Shown here piece after piece: positions 44,420 through 53,444 of a stretch of DNA of 64,000 nt. Numbering within the stretch: position 1 is the first letter of the stretch; each line of letters opens with the position of its first letter. Below the pieces are notes generated by a model. That model saw only the letters and a list, made by a program, of their open reading frames with translations. It was not told where the DNA came from and searched no databases. This stretch comes from Bacillus sp. AFS098217 (lineage in GTDB: Bacteria > Bacillota > Bacilli > Bacillales > Bacillaceae_G), in the NCBI RefSeq assembly GCF_002551815.1, contig NZ_NVPR01000044.1, forward strand, positions 16,721 through 80,720. The letters run 5' to 3'. The translations under genes and the position numbers were made by a program.

Positions 44420-44461
44420 ACAGGATAGGTCAAGATAACATGTTATCTTGACCTATCCTGT
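44420..44461 (-). terminator. Perfect 42-bp palindrome acting as terminator of the lipoprotein gene
   Basis: The 42 bases read identically on both strands with no unpaired loop (21-base arms beginning ACAGGATAGGTCAAG). On the minus strand it lies 57 bases after the stop of the deiminase lipoprotein gene and is followed by TATGTTTTTTG, so it fits an intrinsic terminator. It is unusually long. Confidence 0.8.
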
Positions 44462-44517
44462 GGATAAACAAGCTCTCATAAAAAATAGACAAATTCACAA
44501 AATAAAATATCAATTTA

Positions 44518-45675
44518 TTACTTCAAATTAATTGGTTGTTGCTGGGTAACACAATGTATCATACCGCCATTTTTATAAAGCTCCCTTACATCAATACCTA
44601 CCACCTTACGATCAGGGTATAGTTTTTGAATGATATCATTTGCTATTTTGTCATTAGCATCATTATAGTTAGGCACCAACACGACTTTATTCCCTATATA
44701 ATAATTCACATATGAGCCTTTATAACCAAGTTTCTTCCCATTTTCTAAAGTAACCTTATTTTTACTTAACGGTAAATATACATACTTATAAGTCTTACCT
44801 GAAGCATTTTTTGCATGCATTAATGTATTAATATCTTTGTCTGACAACCCCCATTCAGCCAAGTCATCTTCTGCCAGCGTTATAATGGTAGATTTATCGT
44901 GAAATTTTGCAAATCCATCAATATGAAAATCAGTAATTTCTAAGTTAGGTACTCCGTCTAACCAAATAAAATTTGTTACCCCAAGATCACTAATATATTT
45001 TTCAATTTCAGATTCTGATAAATCAGGATTTCTATTTTTATTTGTAACAGCACTTCTCGTTAATAAAGAGGTACCATTACCATCTAATTCAATTGCCCCG
45101 CCTTCAAGTACAAATTTATGCCAATCAATTCTTTCAATCCCCAACTGTTTACTGAGGTTTTCACGAAGAAGAGCATCCTTCGCAAAAGGAGTCTTTTTCC
45201 CCCATCCGTTAAATCCTGGATCTAATATCTTTAGATTTTTATCATGGTCATAAACAAAAATCGGTCCGCTATCTCTAGCCCATACGTCGTCAGTAGGCGA
45301 GATAAAGAAATCTATTTTTTCCATGTTCATCCCTTGATCAGTTAAAAGCTTATTAATTCTGTCCTTTTCTTCTTGATCATACGCAACAATGTGAACTTTT
45401 TCGCCTTCGCTTAAAGTATTTGCCATTTTGATCCAAATTGACTCTACTTCTCTCTGATAATCTGGTCCGTATGTGTATTCATGTGGCCATTGTAGCCATG
45501 TCCCTTCATATTTGCTTTTTTCATCCGGCATTGTATATTTTCCCACTTTTTCTTGTGTCTCTACCCTCTCAATATCTTTACCCTGAACTTTCTCATTATC
45601 TTTACCTTGACCACAACCACTGATAATTGATGTGGATAGTACAGCCATCAAACAAAAATTTGCTATTTTTTTCAT
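44518..45675 (-). CDS. Agmatine deiminase-family lipoprotein
   Basis: A 385-residue protein with a lipoprotein signal peptide: MKKIANFCLMAVLSTSIISG, then C21 (lipobox I-S-G-C), so it is anchored outside the membrane. The mature part has the deiminase catalytic residues in DDVWARDSGPIFV, ITDFHIDGF and nucleophile C375 in GGMIHCVTQQQP. Extracellular agmatine/peptidylarginine deiminases are known but rare. It is divergent in sequence from the cytoplasmic copy at 42922, so it probably has its own substrate. AGGAGG precedes the ATG. The terminator is a long palindrome. Confidence 0.88.
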   Translation of the reverse strand: MKKIANFCLMAVLSTSIISGCGQGKDNEKVQGKDIERVETQEKVGKYTMPDEKSKYEGTWLQWPHEYTYGPDYQREVESIWIKMANTLSEGEKVHIVAYDQEEKDRINKLLTDQGMNMEKIDFFISPTDDVWARDSGPIFVYDHDKNLKILDPGFNGWGKKTPFAKDALLRENLSKQLGIERIDWHKFVLEGGAIELDGNGTSLLTRSAVTNKNRNPDLSESEIEKYISDLGVTNFIWLDGVPNLEITDFHIDGFAKFHDKSTIITLAEDDLAEWGLSDKDINTLMHAKNASGKTYKYVYLPLSKNKVTLENGKKLGYKGSYVNYYIGNKVVLVPNYNDANDKIANDIIQKLYPDRKVVGIDVRELYKNGGMIHCVTQQQPINLK

Positions 45676-45710
45676 TTCTAAACCTCCTATTCTTTCCTAC
45701 AACAATATAA

Positions 45711-45731
45711 AGCTTCACATAGTGTGAAGCT
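45711..45731. promoter_or_regulatory. Inverted repeat upstream of the lipoprotein gene
   Basis: AGCTTCACA (45711-45719) and TGTGAAGCT (45723-45731) around 3 bases, 36 bases before the ATG. It is the position of a promoter operator; it could also terminate a plus-strand transcript (T-run to the right). Confidence 0.5.
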
Positions 45732-46280
45732 CAAGCTTTTTTTTCGGTGATAATTTATGTTCATCTAATTTGATTTGCTCATTTATCTAATATTTTTCAA
45801 TAAGGACATTTAAATATTATCGATTGAATTCACTACAATTCCCCATATGTAAAACATTTATATAATTTAACTTCTTAAATAAATGTATTCTGAAATTATT
45901 TACTGTCCTTTCTATGAATATTCTCATTAATAATTACTACTTGTGGTTTCACATTATGGAAGACGAAATTAATCATCGTGGACAAATAAGAACAATTAAG
46001 TGATTGATGGGAAATAATAAATAAATCTTATTCAGCTAAAGAATGCTTTACTTGAGAAAATCACTAGAACAGTTGAATGATAACTAAGGGAATTGACTAT
46101 TTTAAACTGAAATTAGTTTAACCTTGAAGACCGGTATTTTTCTGACATATCTCACAAAATGTTGTTTTGAATTAAAGTTACGATGTTTCTATAATCTTTT
46201 AATAATAAATTAATTAAAAATAAAAGACTACATCAAAAGTTCACCAATTTGGGTGCTAATTTAATTGCTAAAATAAATGC
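45732..46280. other. Intergenic stretch with a DinB-like fragment
   Basis: Near 45936-46003 on the plus strand a fragment reads NNYYLWFHIMEDEINHRGQI then RTIK stop. This resembles the last helix of DinB-family proteins, with the conserved H..E.NHRGQI. No upstream part remains, so it is a gene relic. The rest is AT-rich with no other recognisable content. Confidence 0.45.
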
Positions 46281-46308
46281 AAAAGAGGTGCTAATTGCAC
46301 CTCTTTTT
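46281..46308. terminator. Terminator hairpin
   Basis: AAAAGAGGTGC and GCACCTCTTTTT around 5 bases. It lies about 200 bases past the PAS kinase stop in the minus direction. Confidence 0.7.
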
Positions 46309-46507
46309 AAATGGTTATATTGTAAACAATTATATAGCAAAGCAAGAACATGAAAGAGTCGATTCCTTAGCGTACAGAAAATTGTCTTTTTGTGTAGCAT
46401 GAGGTAGTTATTTTTATCTAAAAAACTAATAATGGAAGTAAAATACAGCTTATGACCCATTTTTACACGTATCTCAGCTGAACCCTAAATAACTTTTCAC
46501 TTTCGGT

Positions 46508-48292
46508 TTACTGAGAACAGCTTGTTATGGGTGGCTCTTCAGCTTTAGGAGGAACTTGTTCACTTTGAGACATCGGTAAATGAATTGTAACAGATGTTCC
46601 CACACCAACTTCACTCATAATGCTAATTCTACCTTGATGTCTTTCGATAATTTTATAACTTAGCATTAATCCAATTCCTGTTCCTTTTTCTTTCGTACTA
46701 TAGAAAGGTTCTCCTAGTCTTCTAATTCTTTCTTCTGGAATTCCAACACCTTCATCAATTAAATCGATTATGACTTCATCATTCCCTGTCTTTTTAATAT
46801 GAATCAAAATCTTACCGCCCTTTGGCATCGCTTCAATTGAATTTTGCAAAATATTAATAAATACTTGTTTTAGTTGGTTTTCACAACATTCAATGATTAA
46901 TTCTTTTGAATCTGTGACTAAATCGATTTGGATATTTGTCATAATTGCTTTCGTATTAATTAATGAAACGACATTTTTAAATATCAAATAGAGATTTTTC
47001 TTTTCAGCAGGAATAACCTCCGTTTTAGCGATTGATAAAAATTCATGCAGAATGGATTCAATTCTTTCAATTTCTGAAAGCATAAGATCAAAATATTTCT
47101 CCTGATTTTCTGGATTAATTTGAAACAATTGGATAAATCCCTTAATTACCGTCAACGGATTTCTAACTTCATGTGCTACCCCAGCAGCTAATTGTCCGAT
47201 TGCAGCAAGTGTATCTGATTTATTTAGTAATTCTTCTGTCCTTTTTCGTTCCGTAATATCACGAACAATGATCATAACTTTATCTTTCAATAATGGAAAA
47301 CATCTAGCTTCAAAGAAACTAATACTCCCTTTAAGTGTGAGGTGATATTCAACAATAACAGTTGATTCTTTTTGGTGTACTTGATGAATAGCTTCACGAA
47401 ACTGCTGTGCTACAGGTGAAGGCAGTACTTCATAAAACTTTTTCCCCATAAAGGATTCTACAGGTACATAAAACTTTTCAGGAGATCCAGCTTTATAATC
47501 TATTATCGTTCCATCAGCTTCTGTTAAAAAACATAGATCAGGTAACGCTTTAAAAATAAGTTCTAATTCGGATGTTTGTTGTTTTAGTTGTTCTTCTATC
47601 TCTTTTAAATGCGTAATATCGACTCCAACAGCCCAATAACTAAATCCAGATACAGGAAACTCTTCTGATATGTTTGACCACATAATTGTTTTCGTTTCAC
47701 CATTTTTGCATGTTAAATTCATTTCCCAGTCCCGAAAATTTTTTCCGCAAACCGAAAATTCTTGCTCCTTTTGACGGCGATAATTTACATCTGGATATAA
47801 TAAATCAATCGCCTGGGGATTTCCAATAATTTCTTCCGCTGTGTAACCTGTTACAAGTTCACATTCACGATTCCATAAAATAAATTCACCATTGTAATCA
47901 AGAGCATCTACCATAACAGGCATATTTTGCAAGATTGTATATAACTGTTCTTTTTTTTGAGAGAACAAATGTATATTTTTGTTTTGATTTTGAAATTTAT
48001 CCATTGCACGATTCACAATGAGATTTGAAAGCATTTCGAAGTATTTTTGACAATTGAAGATGTCATCTTTTATGGAACAAGCAACAAATGAGCCTAGATG
48101 TTGTTCATTTGCAATGATTGGAATTTCAATCTTTGTAAGTTTACTATTTATTTCTTGATCCATACCGAATGAAAAAATACATTCTCTTTCAGCATCAAGA
48201 AGTTGATGTGAGATATTTGTTAACTTATAAAATTGTTCTGCCATGGTTTCTATTGTGTTCACATCAATGAGTTCCATTAGCCGAGCATTCAT
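46508..48292 (-). CDS. PAS-containing sensor histidine kinase
   Basis: A cytoplasmic kinase of about 594 residues from ATG 48292 (AGAGGTG eight bases upstream). Residues about 1-100 (ELIDVNTIETMAEQFYKLTN, ISHQLLDAERECIFSFG) resemble a PocR-type sensory domain. PAS domain 1 is near 115-230 (MPVMVDALDYNGEFILWNRE) and PAS 2 near 243-350. The HisKA box is at H374 (GVAHEVRNPL), and the HATPase has QNSIEAMPKGGKI, DEGVGIPEE and KGTGIGLMLSYKIIERHQG. There is no transmembrane region. It resembles sporulation-type orphan kinases (KinA/KinE-like). No response regulator is adjacent. Confidence 0.9.
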   Translation of the reverse strand: MNARLMELIDVNTIETMAEQFYKLTNISHQLLDAERECIFSFGMDQEINSKLTKIEIPIIANEQHLGSFVACSIKDDIFNCQKYFEMLSNLIVNRAMDKFQNQNKNIHLFSQKKEQLYTILQNMPVMVDALDYNGEFILWNRECELVTGYTAEEIIGNPQAIDLLYPDVNYRRQKEQEFSVCGKNFRDWEMNLTCKNGETKTIMWSNISEEFPVSGFSYWAVGVDITHLKEIEEQLKQQTSELELIFKALPDLCFLTEADGTIIDYKAGSPEKFYVPVESFMGKKFYEVLPSPVAQQFREAIHQVHQKESTVIVEYHLTLKGSISFFEARCFPLLKDKVMIIVRDITERKRTEELLNKSDTLAAIGQLAAGVAHEVRNPLTVIKGFIQLFQINPENQEKYFDLMLSEIERIESILHEFLSIAKTEVIPAEKKNLYLIFKNVVSLINTKAIMTNIQIDLVTDSKELIIECCENQLKQVFINILQNSIEAMPKGGKILIHIKKTGNDEVIIDLIDEGVGIPEERIRRLGEPFYSTKEKGTGIGLMLSYKIIERHQGRISIMSEVGVGTSVTIHLPMSQSEQVPPKAEEPPITSCSQ

Positions 48293-48561
48293 TCTTGTTT
48301 CACCTCTATATGTAAATTTAATACCAATTTTTAATTTATGCTTCTCCATTATACGAATAATGTCCTCACAGGTATATAGTGGAAACGTGATTATTCAAAT
48401 AAATTTTTATTTTTCAATAAAAGTTCATTCATAATTATACAAAGATAAATTCACAAAATATTCATAATTAAAGGAAAAAATATACACATTTATTCTAATA
48501 TATTCTATATAATCGTTGTAATAAGGATCCTATGGATCTCATAGAATACCTTAACCCCTAA

Positions 48562-48609
48562 TAAAAAAGTAAAAAAGAATCCGTTTGGGATTCTTTTTTA
48601 CTTTTTTAC
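48562..48609. terminator. Bidirectional terminator overlapping the HAD gene end
   Basis: AAAAAGTAAAAAAGAATCC and GGATTCTTTTTTACTTTTTT around a 4-base loop. Runs into the stop codon of the HAD gene. Confidence 0.88.
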
Positions 48610-49458
48610 CATTACATGATGATACAAAGCATGTGCAACACCATGTTCTTCATTCGTTAACGTCTCATAGTGACACATTTGCTTTATTTCCTTCACTGCA
48701 TTCCCCATCGCAATGGATAGATGAGCTTTTTGCATCATTGAAACATCATTTAGTCCATCACCAATTGCTACTGTATTTTCAAATGGAATATTAAGATGTT
48801 TTGCTAAAGTATATAATCCATTTCCTTTTTGAGCATCACGATGGTTAATCTCTAAGTTATGCCAATAAGAAGATGTAATCGCTAAATCTGTATTCGATCG
48901 AAACTTTTCTTTTAATCTTTTTAATTTCTCTATATCATAAGAAAACGGTAAAAGTTTATGGACGTATAAATCGTTTTTTAAAATCGGTTTGCAACTCTCT
49001 GTAATATGAAAAGCTGTATGTTCAAGGTACAATGCAGCAATACTTTCTATCTCTTGTGCGTCAAGATCTGTATCCAATTTCTTTATCGTTTCGATTTCAC
49101 TACGCACACTTTCTTCTCCATACTGCGGAACATATACACCTTTATCTGTGTATAGTTGATAATACATACGATTTTCTTCAAGGTACTCCACAATCTCAAA
49201 TGCTTGTGCATTTTGAATAGGATACCTTTTCATCATTTTTTGATCTTTATAAATAATCGCACCATTTTCTGCGATGATTGGACATTGTAAATCTACTTCT
49301 ACTAAAAAGCTTTCAATATCAACTATAGAACGTCCTGTGCAAATCGCAACAACATGCCCCTCTTCTTGACATTTTCGAATGGCTTGTGCATTTTCTTTAC
49401 TAATCACTTTATTTCCCGAAAGAAGCGTTCCGTCTAAATCAATTGCAATAAGTTTCAT
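48598..49458 (-). CDS. Cof-type HAD-IIB phosphatase
   Basis: About 286 residues starting at ATG 49458 with a GTGAAG-type site; an upstream extension to 49524 has no support. HAD motifs are LIAIDLDGTLL (motif I, nucleophile D), AICTGRS (motif II), K near the C2B cap, and AIGDGLNDVSMMQKAHLSIA (motif IV). These define the Cof/YbhA-type HAD-IIB hydrolases, which dephosphorylate sugar phosphates or cofactors. Substrate unknown. Confidence 0.92.
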   Translation of the reverse strand: MKLIAIDLDGTLLSGNKVISKENAQAIRKCQEEGHVVAICTGRSIVDIESFLVEVDLQCPIIAENGAIIYKDQKMMKRYPIQNAQAFEIVEYLEENRMYYQLYTDKGVYVPQYGEESVRSEIETIKKLDTDLDAQEIESIAALYLEHTAFHITESCKPILKNDLYVHKLLPFSYDIEKLKRLKEKFRSNTDLAITSSYWHNLEINHRDAQKGNGLYTLAKHLNIPFENTVAIGDGLNDVSMMQKAHLSIAMGNAVKEIKQMCHYETLTNEEHGVAHALYHHVMVKK

Positions 49459-49678
49459 TCTTTCTTCACCACTTTCTATAAATAAACAAGATGATATGAA
49501 CGCAAGAACTGGTATCGTTTTCACATTTAACTCGCTAAGTACTTCTTAGTTATACTGTATGAAAAGCGTTTCAGGTCAAGAAATATTTTAAAAGAAAATG
49601 CCATAAAAAATATCAATCATAGCAAGACAAGTAAAAAAAGTGCATGAAAATGATATCTATTATCAATAATATAATTAA

Positions 49679-49713
49679 TAAAAGGGCAACTGCCGTTCAG
49701 TCACCCTTTTTTC
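49679..49713 (-). terminator. Terminator of the DUF1540 gene
   Basis: AAAAGGGcaACTG and CAGTcaCCCTTTT around CCGTT, three bases past the stop, T-rich on the minus strand. Confidence 0.8.
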
Positions 49714-49715
49714 AT

Positions 49716-49871
49716 TTAAGCTTCTGGTGCAAAAGTTTTACAATCTGTTTCTTCTGTTGTAGATGCGTGCTTTCCTTTATGACTTACTACATAAATTGCA
49801 TCTGCATTACATTTATTTCCGTTATCCCAAAACTTACAATTGTTTACTTCACATAAAACATCTTGTGCCAT
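49716..49871 (-). CDS. DUF1540 small cysteine-rich protein
   Basis: A 51-residue protein reading MAQDVLCEVNNCKFWDNGNK, then CNADAIYVVSHKGKHASTTE and ETDCKTFAPEA. The pattern C-x4-C-x7-C plus a late C is that of DUF1540, a small family probably binding a metal. GGAGGTG lies just upstream of the ATG, and a terminator follows. Function unknown. Confidence 0.88.
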   Translation of the reverse strand: MAQDVLCEVNNCKFWDNGNKCNADAIYVVSHKGKHASTTEETDCKTFAPEA

Positions 49872-49959
49872 AAGTATCACACCTCCTTATTTTTTTATCA
49901 TTAACCATTTTCGGAGGCATGATACCATTTCATAATTTATTTTTCATTTCACATTTGAA

Positions 49960-51243
49960 TCAAGATTCATGCTGGACCGCACTACCGTCAGTGTTTATTT
50001 TATTTTCAGTTGTTGCTACAGGTTTCAAATTATATATTGGTAAAATGACTAATAAACCAACTATAAATAGTAGTGCAGTGCCTTCATACATCGTACTGAG
50101 TGAAAACATCTCTTTTAGTGAACCTGCTATACTCATCGTTAATACCATTGAACCTGTAAATAATGGACTTAAAATCCCGTTAACACGTCCAATAAAGTCC
50201 GTATCAGAATTTTGAATAATAAGCGTATTAATTCCAATTTGAATACATGGAAAAGCTAAACCGCTAAAAAGTTGCGCCGCAAGCGTAATCCATAAATTTG
50301 TAGAAAAACCAATAATCCCAATGCCCACAGCCTGCCCAAACATCCCTAGAATTAACATTTTTTGCGGAGCGACATTCTTCGCGAATATCATTGCTAAAGC
50401 CCCGCCAATAATCATACCGGCACCATTTACGATCACTAACCATTGTAAGCTTTCTTTCGGTAAAGCGAGCTGTTCTGTTACAATAAAAATTCCTAATGGC
50501 TGAATAAGACCAATACCTAATCCTGCTGCCATAAAACAAATTCCAAGTAATGTTAATGCTTTCTTTGCTTTCACATACTTGATTCCATCTGCCATTTCTT
50601 TTAGTAAACTAACTTGTTTCTTCTCCCCTTGATCTTCAGTATCTTTTGGTAGAAATAGCAATACAATAGCTGCAAGTAAAAACGCAATCCCTGTCGCTAC
50701 AATTGAGATGTAAATCCCAAATCTCTGAAATACAAACGTACCTAGTATAGGTCCTAATACCATAAATACCGCGAAAATTGTTTGATATAAGGACATTGCT
50801 AATTGAATTTTTTCTGTTGATAAATGTTGCTTAAACAATTTCATCCCTGAAGGCTGTGAGAACTGTGAAAGAATGGCTGAAATTAACGTAACAAAGAATA
50901 CAACTTTCCACGTACCAAACATAAGCGTAAAGAGTACTGCAAATACAGATAAAGAACTTAAAGCCTCGCACCAGATCATAGTCCTTTTTGGTTTCCACCT
51001 ATCTGCAAAAGTTCCGCCAATAAAAGAAAAAATAAATATTGGTGCAAACTCAGCAACTGAAATCATCGAAATCGCAAACGCATCCCCATTTGTCATTTCC
51101 ATTACATAAAGCAATACCGCAAAATTCCGAACCCATATCCCTACCTGCAAACATAATGCTGAAACAAGAATACCTTGCACAAAGCGATTTTTTAATACTT
51201 GTGACATACCGCTTTTTTGTTTTATTTCTACATTTGTTGACAT
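49960..51243 (-). CDS. MFS multidrug-type transporter
   Basis: About 427 residues from ATG 51243, which has AGGAGG seven bases upstream; a longer frame (to 51327) starts in the leader. About 12 hydrophobic segments. FIFSFIGGTFADRWKPKRTM carries the motif A-like GGTFADRWKPKR. The mid-loop is KDTEDQGEKKQVSLLKEMAD. This is a DHA3-type transporter related to enterobactin/macrolide exporters. A hairpin (AACGAA/TTCGTT) upstream near 51373-51390 could be an attenuator. It lies next to a P450 gene on the same strand, so a product exported after oxidation is conceivable. Confidence 0.87.
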   Translation of the reverse strand: MSTNVEIKQKSGMSQVLKNRFVQGILVSALCLQVGIWVRNFAVLLYVMEMTNGDAFAISMISVAEFAPIFIFSFIGGTFADRWKPKRTMIWCEALSSLSVFAVLFTLMFGTWKVVFFVTLISAILSQFSQPSGMKLFKQHLSTEKIQLAMSLYQTIFAVFMVLGPILGTFVFQRFGIYISIVATGIAFLLAAIVLLFLPKDTEDQGEKKQVSLLKEMADGIKYVKAKKALTLLGICFMAAGLGIGLIQPLGIFIVTEQLALPKESLQWLVIVNGAGMIIGGALAMIFAKNVAPQKMLILGMFGQAVGIGIIGFSTNLWITLAAQLFSGLAFPCIQIGINTLIIQNSDTDFIGRVNGILSPLFTGSMVLTMSIAGSLKEMFSLSTMYEGTALLFIVGLLVILPIYNLKPVATTENKINTDGSAVQHES

Positions 51244-51515
51244 AAAAAAACCTCCTATTCTACATTCTGAACAAGAGGTAGCACAAATTATATGAAAAAG
51301 ACTGTATATTCGCAGTGCGAAACACATCCCTTTTATACAAAAATGTACATACTAATCCTATTCAGAAGAAGATTTCGTTTTTTTAACGAAGATTTCTTGA
51401 AAAATAGAATTAGTTGATCATTGGGATGTTTTCACCCTTCCGTTTCAATTTTGAATGACACATACATACTCTATGTGAACGAAATACAATGTATGCGTGT
51501 CTCAAAATACCTATT

Positions 51516-52751
51516 CTAGAAAGTTAACGGCAATTCCTCTAAGGAACGCATTAAATAATTGCCCTGCCATTTAATCTCTTTTCTCTCTCCTTTTATTTGT
51601 AATGCAGGCATGCGTTTTAACAACGTTGAAATTGCAATTTTTGCTTCTAAGCGAGCAAGTGGCGCTCCCAAACAAAAATGACTTCCATGTCCAAAGGCAA
51701 TGTGCCGATTATTTTCCCTAGTAATATCAAATACTTCTGGATTCATAAAGACCTTTTCATCACGGTTTGCTGAAGCTAATGAAATGATTACCATATCCCC
51801 TTTTTGAATCTCTTGACCTTGGATTGTAAAAGCTTCAGCTGTCCAGCGTGCAGTTGTAATTTCAACTGGAGAGTAATAGCGTAATCCTTCTTCAATCGCT
51901 GAGTCAATGAGTTCTGGTTTTTCTTTTAATAACTGTAATTGATCCGGGTTCTCTAATAATGCGAGTACTGTATTAGTAATTAGATTCACAGTGGTTTCAT
52001 GCCCAGCTACAATGAGTAACATAATCATCGAATACAGCTCTGGTGCACTTAATTTACTTCCTTCACTTTCAGCCTGAATTAATCCACTAACTAAGTCTTC
52101 TTTTGGTTCTTTTCTTTTCACATCAACTAAATACTGTAGGTATGTAATAAATTCAGAGAGCTTTTCTTCGTTTTCTTTTATTTCTTCGGGTGTTTCAGGT
52201 GAAGCAATTACCGCATGAGACCATATTCTAAATTTCTCTTGGTCCTCTTTTGGAATACCAAGCATTTCGCTAATTACATTGATTGGTAATGGAAACGCAT
52301 AGTCATTAACAAGATTCAGGGAATGCTTATGTTCTACATGGTCTAATAAAGTATCCGCAATATGCTGAATACGTCCACCTAATTGTGAAATCATTTTAGG
52401 AGTAAACGCTTTTTGGATAAGTGATCGCAAACGACTATGATCAGGCGGATCTGAATTAAGCATATGTTTCGTTAAATGATCACCGTTTTCAAGAGAAAGA
52501 AATGGCTTTAATCCTTCTTGAGAAAATACATTTTCCGGATTTTTCTTCAAGCGAGAATCTTTTAAAAGTGGCAATGCATCTTCATATCTTGTAATGAGCC
52601 ACTCTGTCCATAGCTCACCCTTATATACGAACAAAATAGGTTGTAGTTCACGTGATTCCTTATAAATCTCATAAGCATCTTCTTTAAACTCCGTAGAAGC
52701 TAAATGAATACCATCTTCAATGTTTCGGCCAACCTTGTTTTTTAAAGACAT
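51516..52751 (-). CDS. Cytochrome P450 (CYP107-like)
   Basis: A 411-residue soluble P450 (Class I, bacterial). Key motifs are I-helix AGHETT (249-254), ExxR at E288-R291, and the haem loop FGHGSHFCLGAPLA with the axial ligand C360. Length and motif spacing are normal for CYP107-type enzymes, which hydroxylate macrolides, fatty acids or other hydrophobic substrates. It is monocistronic or linked to the MFS gene 272 bases downstream. No redox partner gene is adjacent, so it must use a general ferredoxin or flavodoxin. Confidence 0.95.
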   Translation of the reverse strand: MSLKNKVGRNIEDGIHLASTEFKEDAYEIYKESRELQPILFVYKGELWTEWLITRYEDALPLLKDSRLKKNPENVFSQEGLKPFLSLENGDHLTKHMLNSDPPDHSRLRSLIQKAFTPKMISQLGGRIQHIADTLLDHVEHKHSLNLVNDYAFPLPINVISEMLGIPKEDQEKFRIWSHAVIASPETPEEIKENEEKLSEFITYLQYLVDVKRKEPKEDLVSGLIQAESEGSKLSAPELYSMIMLLIVAGHETTVNLITNTVLALLENPDQLQLLKEKPELIDSAIEEGLRYYSPVEITTARWTAEAFTIQGQEIQKGDMVIISLASANRDEKVFMNPEVFDITRENNRHIAFGHGSHFCLGAPLARLEAKIAISTLLKRMPALQIKGERKEIKWQGNYLMRSLEELPLTF

Positions 52752-52870
52752 TGCACTCCCTCACTTTCATTTTGTGTAGAAATCACTTCAACATATAAAT
52801 TATAACTTGCAAAAAGTATGAATATTATAATTTTTTGTCAAAACCTTACTTTGAAACTTGAAAAATATAA

Positions 52871-52902
52871 AAAAATCAAAGAGAAGATCTCCTCTTTGAT
52901 TC
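52871..52902 (-). terminator. Terminator of the two spore-like small genes
   Basis: AATCAAAGAG pairs with CTCTTTGATT around AAGATCTC (a larger palindromic core), followed on the minus strand by TTTTTTTA. Confidence 0.88.
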
Positions 52903-52905
52903 TCT

Positions 52906-53085
52906 CTAAGCAAAGCACATAAAATTACTGATTTGTTGGTATCGATAACTAACTTTCCGGCGACGGCCAGCTTGCCACGTGTAACCTGATACCCCAAAAA
53001 ACCATAAATCTCTTCCAAAAGGACCTGGTCGATGTAGACGCAAGTACCCCCATCTCCCTAAACAATTACACATCAATGATTTCAT
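52906..53085 (-). CDS. 59-aa aromatic/arginine-rich small protein, spore-coat-like
   Basis: The minus frame from ATG 53085 reads MKSLMCNCLGRWGYLRLHRP, then GPFGRDLWFFGVSGYTWQAG and RRRKVSYRYQQISNFMCFA. Many W, Y, F and R residues with several C suggest a cross-linkable spore-surface protein. The stop lies just before a strong terminator, and it follows the next gene at 53091 directly, so a two-gene transcript is likely. Only a poor ribosome site (AAGGA two bases before the ATG) is seen. MCNCLGRWG could be the alternative start. No known family recognised. Confidence 0.55.
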   Translation of the reverse strand: MKSLMCNCLGRWGYLRLHRPGPFGRDLWFFGVSGYTWQAGRRRKVSYRYQQISNFMCFA

Positions 53086-53090
53086 ATTCC

Positions 53091-53291
53091 TTATTTGTGC
53101 AGGTGCAGCGAATGCTGACGGTAATGATGGTGCCTGTGATGGAGGTGGTGACGTCGGCCATCATCAGGTCTATACTCTTCATGATCAAGCTCTCTCAGTT
53201 CCATCGCTTCTTCATAATATCCTTGGTTTTGTGGATTATAATACATCATTTGATCATACCCTATACCTGGATAATTCGGTTGGTTATACAT
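53091..53291 (-). CDS. 66-aa tyrosine-rich protein with histidine-rich tail
   Basis: From ATG 53291 (AGAAGGTGAT upstream) the protein reads MYNQPNYPGIGYDQMMYYNP, then QNQGYYEEAMELRELDHEEY, followed by a tail with eleven histidines in the last 20 residues (RRHHLHHRHHHYRQHSLHLHK-like pattern). The Y/N/Q/P-rich first half resembles CotC/CotU-type or small coat proteins, and the His tail could bind metal. A spore-surface role is an inference. The gene at 52906 follows immediately on the same strand. Confidence 0.7.
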   Translation of the reverse strand: MYNQPNYPGIGYDQMMYYNPQNQGYYEEAMELRELDHEEYRPDDGRRHHLHHRHHHYRQHSLHLHK

Positions 53292-53444
53292 ATGAAAAAT
53301 CACCTTCTTTTTATTTGTCACTTTAAAACATTCATATGTAATACTTCACCCAGAGGAGGCTTATGCATCGCCCAAATTTGTCTTTCTGAATTCCATTTAT
53401 ATAGCAAATTCATTTTACTAACTATAAAAAATAAAGCTCTGCTG

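Noticed and set aside
46233-46460. Minus-strand 75-codon frame after the PAS kinase
   Set aside because: It contains the terminator hairpin at 46281-46308 and has no ribosome binding site; composition is not protein-like.
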